A DNA stretch of 14,008 nucleotides from Desulfurococcales archaeon (GTDB lineage Archaea > Thermoproteota > Thermoprotei_A > Sulfolobales > Desulfurococcaceae). Where the stretch lies: contig WAON01000214.1 in NCBI GenBank assembly GCA_015521265.1, positions 1-14,008 of the forward strand, in the 5' to 3' direction. The notes under the pieces are model-generated. The model saw only the letters and a program-made list of their open reading frames with translations. It had not been told where the DNA came from and did not search any database. A program made the position numbers and the translations under genes. Positions 1 to 5,548 of this stretch are shown here, one piece after another. Within the stretch, counting starts at the first letter, position 1. Every line of letters starts with the position of its first letter.

Positions 1-2
1 GA

Positions 3-539
3 CTAAATAAAACCCTTCATTTTCAAATAATCAACTACGATCCTAACAGCCTCTCCGGGAGGAGTCTTCTCAGCATCAATAACTATATCGGGATTAACGG
101 GTTCTTCGTAGGGAGGATTAATACCCGGCAGAACCCTTAGCTCACCATTGAAGAACCGCTTATACAAGCCTTTATTATCCCTCTTACTACAAGCCTCAAT
201 CCTACACTTCAAGTAAACAACGACCCTATCAATACCGTCCAACAACTTATACAATCTCCGCCTAGACTCCCTACTGGGAAACACACCACTAACAATAACG
301 ACTACACCATTACGGGCAAGCAAACGAGCCATCCAGCCAAGACACCCTAGAATCCTACCAGTAATACCAGGCTCAAAATCAGTATCGCCATAACCGAGAA
401 CCATTCTACGAATAAAGTATCCATCCAAAACCTCAACCCTAAACCCTATACTACGAAGATAAACAGCCAACCGGCCGGCAAGCGTAGTCTTACCACTACT
501 AGGAATACCGGTAATAACCACTACGAATCCATTAGCCAA
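3..539 (-). CDS. Adenylylsulfate (APS) kinase-like P-loop kinase
   Basis: The family phosphorylates adenosine 5'-phosphosulfate to PAPS in the cytoplasm. With the start chosen here (178 aa), a Walker A loop GIPSSGKT lies at residues 11-18, followed by LDGY at 38-41. The CysC-type C-terminal signatures KGLYKRF (about 123-129) and GINPPYEEP (139-147) are clear. Deviations are visible: the family LDGD motif is LDGY, and the downstream DRxxN segment that binds APS is not recognisable, so the true substrate may differ. I chose TTG at 539 because GGTGG sits 6 nt upstream and the protein then begins right before the first beta strand. An upstream TTG at 572 adds 11 residues but has its G-run too close. 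The gene follows the tRNA by about 50 nt, and a T-rich TATA-like stretch (578-587) lies between. The family is secure, the substrate is not. Confidence 0.75.
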   Translation of the reverse strand: MANGFVVVITGIPSSGKTTLAGRLAVYLRSIGFRVEVLDGYFIRRMVLGYGDTDFEPGITGRILGCLGWMARLLARNGVVVIVSGVFPSRESRRRLYKLLDGIDRVVVYLKCRIEACSKRDNKGLYKRFFNGELRVLPGINPPYEEPVNPDIVIDAEKTPPGEAVRIVVDYLKMKGFI

Positions 540-577
540 GAAAACCCACCATCGAGAAAAATTTGAAGACAACCCCG

Positions 578-587
578 TAAAAATAAA
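578..587 (-). promoter_or_regulatory. T-rich tract after tRNA-Arg; terminator and/or TATA box
   Basis: Directly after the tRNA discriminator base the minus strand reads TTTATTTTTA. An oligo-T tract is the usual archaeal termination signal. The same bases also resemble a TATA box placed 35-45 nt before the TTG start of the APS-kinase-like gene. The sequence alone cannot separate the two roles. Confidence 0.35.
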
Positions 588-662
588 CGGGCCCGCGGGG
601 ATTCGAACCCCGGATCTCCGGCTCCGCAGGCCGGCGCCCTATCCAGGCTAGGCTACGGGCCC
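588..662 (-). tRNA. tRNA-Arg (anticodon GCG)
   Basis: A full cloverleaf folds on the minus strand. The 7-bp acceptor pairs GGGCCCG with CGGGCCC. The D stem is GCCU/GGGC with the GG of the D loop present. The anticodon stem CCGGC/GCCGG encloses loop CUGCGGA, giving anticodon GCG (reads CGC and CGU, arginine). The T arm is CGGGG-UUCGAAU-CCCCG. The discriminator is G, CCA is not encoded, and no intron interrupts the anticodon loop. The stems are almost entirely G-C, as expected at high growth temperature. A T-rich tract follows the 3' end. Confidence 0.97.
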
Positions 663-684
663 TCTATTGTGTTTTCTAGTCTTT

Positions 685-1353
685 TCATGGTTTTATTTTA
701 TTTTTCTTTTCCCTAGCTATCTTTTTCGATAATTGGTCTGCTATGTGGGTTGGTAGGGGTAGGTTGTACTGGGGCTTCAGCATCTTGGTTGTTATCTCTA
801 CTGCTTCTTCCAGCGTGATCTTATAGCCTATGCTTACGTATAACTCCTTACCCCTATGCTTAATGATCTTAGCAACGATCCTGCCGTGGGCTCTAAGGTA
901 ATCCTCTCCGTTAATCGTTACCCTCTCACCGTAGAGTTTCTTCTTTGCAACACCTATACTCGGCTTATCAAGTACTAAACCCATATGAGTCGCTATCCCC
1001 AAGCCCCGGGGATGGCTGAGGCCGTGGCCATCAACCATTAACACGTCGGGTTCCCGGCTAAGCTTCAGTATAGCGGATATATATGCGGGGGCTTCGCGGA
1101 AAGCTAGGAGGCCTGGAACATATGGTATTGGAGGCTTCTTATCAACAACACTATACTCAACAAGGATCCCGGACGGATATTCTAGGAGGACTGCTACACC
1201 AACTATCCTACCATGATAATACGCGGCGTCGACTCCTGCAACATACTTTACTTCCCCCAGCGGCTCAGGTTTTTCAAGGCTTTCCAGTGCTTTACTGCTT
1301 AGAATCTTCTGTATCTGTATTGCTCTCTTATAGTCGAAGGGGGTGGGTTTCAT
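685..1353 (-). CDS. nfi: Endonuclease V (deoxyinosine 3'-endonuclease)
   Basis: Endonuclease V nicks DNA (and in some organisms RNA) near inosine, starting repair of deaminated adenine, a frequent lesion in hyperthermophiles. The family blocks are all present: VAGVDAAY with catalytic Asp42, the PYVPGLLAFREAP block with Glu87, VDGHGLSHPRG with Asp108, then IGVAKKKL and YVSIGYKITLEEA. The ATG at 1353 gives 222 aa, matching the usual 220-225. It lies 20 nt beyond the stop of the proteasome gene upstream, so the two are probably co-transcribed. An earlier in-frame ATG at 1410 would overlap that gene by 38 bp and add 19 residues with no family similarity. No clear ribosome binding site precedes 1353. 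The Lys-rich C-terminus is encoded by DNA that probably also serves as the tRNA promoter. Confidence 0.95.
   Translation of the reverse strand: MKPTPFDYKRAIQIQKILSSKALESLEKPEPLGEVKYVAGVDAAYYHGRIVGVAVLLEYPSGILVEYSVVDKKPPIPYVPGLLAFREAPAYISAILKLSREPDVLMVDGHGLSHPRGLGIATHMGLVLDKPSIGVAKKKLYGERVTINGEDYLRAHGRIVAKIIKHRGKELYVSIGYKITLEEAVEITTKMLKPQYNLPLPTHIADQLSKKIAREKKNKIKP
693..706 (-). promoter_or_regulatory. Putative TATA box of tRNA-Arg
   Basis: The minus strand carries an A-rich stretch, AAAATAAAATAAAA, about 31-44 nt before the mature tRNA 5' end, which is the expected distance for an archaeal TATA element. It lies inside the last codons of the endonuclease V gene, where it encodes the Lys/Ile-rich C-terminus. 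Confidence 0.5.
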
Positions 1354-1372
1354 GGGGTTACACTGGGGCTTG

Positions 1373-1969
1373 TTAGGATTTGAATAATAATTGCTCCTCC
1401 CTATAACCATCCCGAGTAATCATAAGCAAGTCTATACCATCACCCGATACAGCATCTCTCTCAATAGCCTCCCTAAGCGCATCCACTACGAGCTGTTTCG
1501 CCTCCTCAATACTCATATCCTCCCTATACCGGGGCTCTATGACCCCCATAGCAACCGATCCACCGGTTCCAAGTGCTGCATGCTTGTCTTCTATAAGGCT
1601 TCCAACCGGGTCTAAAACATATAGTTGCGGCCCCTTCTCATCTACTCCCCCAACTACTATCTCAGTTATTAAGGGCATCAGCTTGTAGGAGTATAGTATT
1701 AGTGATAATACCTTTGCTAACCCGCGAACCCTGATCTCCCTATGAATCTGCAACTCGTAATTCCTAGCCTCATAGCGTAAGAGTTTCAATATAAACTGTG
1801 AATCACCAACTAATCCTGCGAAACCTATACCAATATGTTTAGTTACTGGGAAAACCTTCTTCGTCTGCTTACTAAGTATGTAGCCATTATAGGAGAGCCT
1901 CTTCTCCGAGCCGAGGACAACGCCATCCTTAACCCTAACACCAATAACAGTTCCCGGAACACTACTCAT
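1373..1969 (-). CDS. psmB: Proteasome beta subunit, non-catalytic type (no Thr1)
   Basis: This is a 20S proteasome beta subunit, part of the inner rings of the barrel that degrades proteins. Landmarks are KDGVVLGSEKR, the Lys33 region (SKQTKK), GLVGDSQ, GGVDEKGPQLYVLDPVGS, LGTGGS and RDAVSGDGIDL. Catalytic beta subunits are cut in front of a TTT motif to expose Thr1. Here the aligned stretch is PGTVIGV, which puts Gly6 at the Thr1 position, while the Glu17 and Lys33 equivalents are kept. It therefore resembles the non-catalytic beta subunit that crenarchaea pair with an active one (see 7709-8329). ATG 1969 gives 198 aa with almost no propeptide, and this ATG overlaps the TGA of a short leader ORF. 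The alternative is GTG at 1981 (202 aa). Endonuclease V follows. The family call is certain; inactivity is inferred from the alignment. Confidence 0.95.
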   Translation of the reverse strand: MSSVPGTVIGVRVKDGVVLGSEKRLSYNGYILSKQTKKVFPVTKHIGIGFAGLVGDSQFILKLLRYEARNYELQIHREIRVRGLAKVLSLILYSYKLMPLITEIVVGGVDEKGPQLYVLDPVGSLIEDKHAALGTGGSVAMGVIEPRYREDMSIEEAKQLVVDALREAIERDAVSGDGIDLLMITRDGYREEQLLFKS

Positions 1970-1992
1970 AACAGTACACACTCCAAACCCAT
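1966..1992 (-). CDS. Possible 8-codon leader ORF of psmB
   Basis: ATG at 1992 is preceded by AGGAGG with an ideal 6-nt gap, the best ribosome binding site near this gene. Its frame reads MGLECVLL and then TGA. That TGA overlaps the psmB start ATG as ATGA (1969-1966). The proteasome start itself is about 30 nt from the AGGAGG, too far for direct use, so translation by coupling from this leader is the simplest reading. Alternatives are a GTG start at 1981, or a base error that splits one longer N-terminus. No peptide evidence is available. Confidence 0.45.
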   Translation of the reverse strand: MGLECVLL

Positions 1993-2030
1993 AATAAACC
2001 TCCTAGTGAAACAATACATATCCTATACCG

Positions 2031-2040
2031 GTTTAAAACG
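2031..2040. promoter_or_regulatory. Palindromic TATA box, probable psmB promoter, possibly bidirectional
   Basis: The plus strand reads GGTTTAAAACG, and the minus strand reads CGTTTTAAACC. On the minus strand it would start transcription near 2005-2010, giving a leader of about 15 nt that carries the AGGAGG of the psmB leader ORF. On the plus strand it would start RNA near 2058-2062, exactly where a GC-rich dyad element begins. Positions are predicted from the usual distance of about 25 nt from TATA to start. Confidence 0.5.
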
Positions 2041-2050
2041 ATAATGTAAA

Positions 2051-2125
2051 CCCGGGGATCAGAGCCCTCTACTCATCCAACACCCTCCAGCCCGGGCGGG
2101 AGCGTCGTAGAGGGGTCAGTAAAAT
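2051..2125 (+). other. GC-rich dyad element, candidate structured RNA; intergenic region to 2254
   Basis: In an AT-richer setting this stretch is strongly G+C-rich. CCCTCTAC (2065-2072) pairs perfectly with GTAGAGGG (2107-2114) across 34 nt. An inner CTCC/GGAG stem can form, and the inner loop contains the palindrome GCCCGGGC. A TATA-like sequence at 2031-2040 is suitably placed for plus-strand transcription, and AT-rich sequence follows (2121-2137). It does not fit a tRNA, a C/D-box or a convincing H/ACA guide. Strand is uncertain because the dyad is symmetric. From 2126 to 2254 I see only a weak TATA-like TTTTAAGG (2133-2140) and the GAGGGATG before the next gene. Confidence 0.3.
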
Positions 2126-2254
2126 TTTCATGTTTTAAGGTTATCAAAGGTTTCGCTTCGGAATAGTTTCGGCCAACCCCCTCACTCGGTACTAACAGAA
2201 CATCGAGAAGCAAAGAATACGATACCTTCTAACCCCACTATTGAGGGATGCGGG

Positions 2255-2863
2255 ATGAACGAATACCGTTGCCCAGTATGCGGTGGAGAACTAGTCTGGG
2301 ATTATGAAAGAGGAGAAGTAACGTGTAGCCGCTGCGGATTAGTAGTTGACCGAATCTATTACTACGGACCCCCGAGGATGACCGAGGAGGTAAGGGAGAA
2401 GGAGAGGGAATCGCTTAGAAGACACTACCCAAAAAGGAACAAGGAGTTTAGAGAATACAGGATACACAGGGCTAGATACTACATGGCCCGGAAATACGTA
2501 GAAGACAAGCCATGGCTAGAAGTAGATTATGATAAAGTAATAGAAACCGGAAAAATGATCCACAGTATAAAGTCTAAAGCAACTATTGAAGCTGAAAAGA
2601 ACATCGGGGAGAAAGACTTATGGGAACCGATCAATAGAACACTGAAACTAATCGAGGAAACCTACCCAATAGCACTAGCACGAACTAAGAGGAGCAAATA
2701 CGCGCTAGCATACATCGTATACAAATACATAAAAGAGAAGAAATATCCAAGCGATAGAGAAGTAGTAGAGATCTTCAAGATAAGCGGGACAAGTTATAAG
2801 AGACTACTCAAAGTAGCAGATAAAATAATAAATATACTCACGGCAAAACCCGTAGCAATATAA
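2255..2863 (+). CDS. TFIIB-type zinc-ribbon protein, TFB3-like short TFB paralogue
   Basis: The N-terminus (residues 6-27) has Cys6-x2-Cys9 and Cys24-x2-Cys27 in CPVCGGEL and TCSRCGLVVD, the TFIIB-type ribbon that in TFB contacts RNA polymerase. A charged, Arg/Glu/Tyr-rich segment (41-85) follows where TFB has its B-reader. The C-terminal half (about 110-195), with SKYALAYIVYKYI and a later SGTSYKRLLKVADKI, looks like at most one cyclin-like repeat, whereas full TFB (about 300 aa) has two. At 202 aa it is the size and layout of crenarchaeal TFB3, a paralogue reported in Sulfolobus as a DNA-damage-induced transcription activator. That identity is inferred from layout and from its place beside the non-catalytic psmB. 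ATG 2255 has GAGGGATG just upstream. No convincing TATA box is seen close by. Confidence 0.7.
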   Translation: MNEYRCPVCGGELVWDYERGEVTCSRCGLVVDRIYYYGPPRMTEEVREKERESLRRHYPKRNKEFREYRIHRARYYMARKYVEDKPWLEVDYDKVIETGKMIHSIKSKATIEAEKNIGEKDLWEPINRTLKLIEETYPIALARTKRSKYALAYIVYKYIKEKKYPSDREVVEIFKISGTSYKRLLKVADKIINILTAKPVAI

Positions 2864-2882
2864 TGAAAAACACCACTATAAC

Positions 2883-2890
2883 TATTTATT
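2883..2890 (+). promoter_or_regulatory. Putative TATA box of NOG1-family gene
   Basis: TATTTATT lies about 45 nt before the ATG at 2930, so RNA would begin near 2910-2915. A GGAG at 2920-2923 is placed 6 nt before the ATG. Confidence 0.4.
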
Positions 2891-2929
2891 AGGGAAAACA
2901 CCCCTCCTAAACGATAAACGGAGAAGGAA

Positions 2930-3967
2930 ATGACTAGCCTACCGGATAAAGTGAAAAAATACTATATAAAAACATACGATGAACTCTACACCTATATAGA
3001 TTCAAAACTAAGAAAAGCCACTATACCAGTATCGCCAAGGCTTAGAAGGGATAAAACAGCCCAGCTAAAAAATGCTCTCCTTGGAAAACTAGCAATAGCA
3101 TATAATATCGTCGATAAAGAACTGGAAAAGATCATCAGTATAGTGGAGGAAATCGAGAAATCCCATCCTTTCTACGTGGAAATATACAGAATGATCACAG
3201 GTACGGATCCGGGTATAACAGCTAAAAAACTAAGAATAGCTAGGAGAAACCTAAGGAGAATATACCACGAGTACAGGCTAAACATAAAGAATAGCTACTC
3301 GGGAAAAGAAGCAGCGGGACACTTCAAAGCAGGACTAGGCAGAATACTATCCTTCTATAAGAGAAGCAACCAGTTAATCCAAGCAATAAAGAAAGTAGTT
3401 GTTGAAATAGCTAAACTACCGGATATATCTGGGGACCTAATAGTTATTATAGCTGGAATGCCTCAAGTAGGTAAATCAACAATCATACGAAGCCTTACAA
3501 ACGCAGAACCAGAAATAGGAAACTACCCCTTCACAACTAAGAACATAATAGTAGGACACATAATAGTTGAACACCTAGGAAAAATAACCCTAATAGATAC
3601 ACCCGGACTACTGGACAGGCCTCAATCGATGAGGAACGAGATAGAGAACAAGGCAATACTAGCAATAAAACACTTAGCCGATAAAGCAGTCTACGTATTC
3701 GATCCAAGCCCCCAAAGCTACTACACACTAAACGAACAATTAAGAGTCTACAGAGAAGTTGAAGAACTCGTAGGGAGTGAAAACATACTACCAGTAATAA
3801 ATAAGATCGATATAACACCTAGACAACTACTAGAAAAAACACACCAATCGATAACAAGGGAGACCGATAAAAAACCACTACTAATATCAGCACTAAGAGG
3901 GGATGGACTAGAAGAGTTAAAGAATATACTCATCAGGTTCTTCATGGAGAAAAACCAATCCCCCTAA
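2930..3967 (+). CDS. NOG1-family GTPase (ribosome assembly)
   Basis: NOG1/Obg-group GTPases act in large-subunit ribosome assembly. The N-terminal helical region (1-165), with RIARRNLRRIYHEY, is typical of the NOG1 N-domain. The G domain has G1 GMPQVGKST (176-184), the NYPFTTK switch region (198-204), G3 DTPG (223-226) followed by LLDRP, G4 NKID (291-294) and G5 SAL (320-322). The 345-aa length fits archaeal NOG1, which lacks the long C-terminal tail of the eukaryotic protein. A GGAG 6 nt before the ATG supports the start. The last 26 bp overlap the end of the convergent RNA cyclase gene. It may be the partner of the TFB-like gene upstream, but a TATA box between them suggests its own promoter. 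Confidence 0.93.
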   Translation: MTSLPDKVKKYYIKTYDELYTYIDSKLRKATIPVSPRLRRDKTAQLKNALLGKLAIAYNIVDKELEKIISIVEEIEKSHPFYVEIYRMITGTDPGITAKKLRIARRNLRRIYHEYRLNIKNSYSGKEAAGHFKAGLGRILSFYKRSNQLIQAIKKVVVEIAKLPDISGDLIVIIAGMPQVGKSTIIRSLTNAEPEIGNYPFTTKNIIVGHIIVEHLGKITLIDTPGLLDRPQSMRNEIENKAILAIKHLADKAVYVFDPSPQSYYTLNEQLRVYREVEELVGSENILPVINKIDITPRQLLEKTHQSITRETDKKPLLISALRGDGLEELKNILIRFFMEKNQSP

Positions 3968-5012
3968 CAACGATTAAACCTCGAGAACCCTCCTCACCCT
4001 CAATACGATAATCAGACTCTGGAAGGAAAATCTTAGAAACCATCAAGGCAGTTAACGCATGACTAGTCAACCGGGCAACACCAACCCTACTAGTCCCACT
4101 AGCTAGGAACAAGTATGGAATGATCATATCAGCCATATGCCTATCGAAAGCCATACCAGTACCAAGATCCTCCACCAGCTTCCTAGCAGCCTCTAAACCA
4201 ACGATCTCAGCACGTTTACCCCGAGCACCAATAGAATCCCCTCCAAGCCGGGTACCTGCATCAACATCGGCGTAGACAGTTATACCGCTACCCGGTCCGA
4301 GATGAGGATCCTTATCCTTAGGGTAAGACTCGATCCCTATTTCAGCCTTAACACCAAGCTTCTCGAGGATATACTGGGCAGCAGATCTAGCCTGCCTCTC
4401 GGCTACATGTCTAGGGAGCCTTACTGCATGGCTCAAACCCCTGATCGACCTAATACAACCCCTCTCAACAATACTTATCGGCGGCAAAGGCTCTTCCAGA
4501 TGCTTAACTTTCAGAATAACCCTACCACCACCCTTAGGATAATGCCCCCTACGGAGAACTTCTATACTAGCATTAATACCTAGTAATGATAGGTTATGTA
4601 GTAATACAAACCTCATATAATCGATCGGCGGGCTCCACGATACATCAGTACCTCCAATAATCTCGACACGTGAATCCCCACCACCGAAGAGAAGAGCCGG
4701 CAGGATCGCTTGTATGACAAGGGATATGCTTCCAGCAGTACCTATATTAAACTGGTAACTCCCCGGTTTCCTCCTCTTAGGCTTAAACACTATCTCCATA
4801 CTCCCGACACGAGCGCCAGTAACTTCAGCATCGGTAATCTCCTGCAAGGCCTTAACAGCAGTTAAGTGTTGAGGCCGGAGGCCTGGGTTGCTCCTCTTAG
4901 CCCTAATATTATAGATCCTAACAGGTTTTAATAGAACAGCTGAAAAACCGAGACTATACCTGAGAATCTGCCCCCCACCCTCACCCATAGAACCATCTAT
5001 TTCAACAAGCAC
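3942..5012 (-). CDS. rtcA: RNA 3'-terminal phosphate cyclase
   Basis: RtcA converts RNA 3'-phosphates to 2',3'-cyclic phosphates using ATP, through a covalent enzyme-AMP. Family blocks in order are IDGSMGEGGGQILR (5-18), RPQH with HLTAVKAL, GTAGSISL (91-98), GGTDVSWSPP (120-129), GHYPKGGG (about 157-163) and DRHMADMIIPY with the conserved His292 (the adenylated histidine in the bacterial enzyme). GTG at 5012 yields 356 aa, close to the usual 340-360; AGGAGG lies 10 nt upstream. Reading further upstream in frame only adds sequence that overlaps the NMN adenylyltransferase gene. The start overlaps the stop of that gene by 11 bp, so translation is probably coupled. Its 3' end overlaps the NOG1 gene tail to tail. 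Confidence 0.96.
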   Translation of the reverse strand: MLVEIDGSMGEGGGQILRYSLGFSAVLLKPVRIYNIRAKRSNPGLRPQHLTAVKALQEITDAEVTGARVGSMEIVFKPKRRKPGSYQFNIGTAGSISLVIQAILPALLFGGGDSRVEIIGGTDVSWSPPIDYMRFVLLHNLSLLGINASIEVLRRGHYPKGGGRVILKVKHLEEPLPPISIVERGCIRSIRGLSHAVRLPRHVAERQARSAAQYILEKLGVKAEIGIESYPKDKDPHLGPGSGITVYADVDAGTRLGGDSIGARGKRAEIVGLEAARKLVEDLGTGMAFDRHMADMIIPYLFLASGTSRVGVARLTSHALTALMVSKIFLPESDYRIEGEEGSRGLIVVRGIGFSP

Positions 5013-5520
5013 TACTACACACCCTCCTAACCCTCTCAACACCATTAACACGATCAATATACTCAGCGACAACTCCCGGTACGCGGCTTCTCCAATCACC
5101 ACCACTACACATTAACCTTCGAATAAGCGTACCATTAAAACGATCAGGCTCATAGAGCTTGAGCTTTAGAACCCTTAAACCAAGCCATTCATACAAATAC
5201 GCAACATGAGGATTACCAGTAGCAACAGCATCAACCACGGGAACCATTGCTAACAAATAACTAGTCCACGCTGGAGGCATACGTATATCCGGGACAGGAA
5301 TTAGCCAATACCTATCCCTGCCAACACCCTCACTCTTCAAAACATTATTAATCATCTCCAACCTCTCACCAGCAGTAAAAGGATTACGACAAGTAAATGC
5401 TTCCTGAGCAGAGCCAACAGCAACAACTACCTCGTCAAACTCGTCGAGAAGCTTTAACAATACTTTTAAATGACCTTTATGAAAAGGTTGGAAACGACCA
5501 GGGTATAGGACTCGGGACAA
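5002..5520 (-). CDS. nadM: Nicotinamide-nucleotide adenylyltransferase (archaeal NadM type)
   Basis: The enzyme joins NMN and ATP to make NAD. It is a nucleotidyltransferase of the HxGH group: GRFQPFHKGH at residues 8-17 holds the nucleotide-binding H14-x-G-H17, and NGTLIRRLM (129-137) is the second ATP-binding motif. GSAQEAF, NPFTAGERLEMI and the TGNP segment (101-104) also match archaeal NadM. TTG at 5520 gives 172 aa, the usual size, with AGGTG 7 nt upstream. An open frame continues back to 5640 but overlaps the 3' end of aCPSF1 and is unrelated to the family. It follows aCPSF1 by 28 nt and overlaps rtcA by 11 bp, so the three form a likely operon. Confidence 0.96.
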   Translation of the reverse strand: MSRVLYPGRFQPFHKGHLKVLLKLLDEFDEVVVAVGSAQEAFTCRNPFTAGERLEMINNVLKSEGVGRDRYWLIPVPDIRMPPAWTSYLLAMVPVVDAVATGNPHVAYLYEWLGLRVLKLKLYEPDRFNGTLIRRLMCSGGDWRSRVPGVVAEYIDRVNGVERVRRVCSSAC

Positions 5521-5548
5521 GGTAATACACCTAGTTATTATTGAAGGA

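Noticed and set aside
2051..2125. H/ACA or C/D-box guide RNA
   Set aside because: The lower stem and internal loop look superficially like H/ACA, but the upper stem is too short and no ACA box follows. CTGA-like boxes exist on the minus strand, but no correctly spaced RTGATGA.
5013..5105. N-terminal extension of rtcA
   Set aside because: It lies wholly inside nadM. GTG 5012 with AGGAGG upstream gives the normal RtcA N-terminus.
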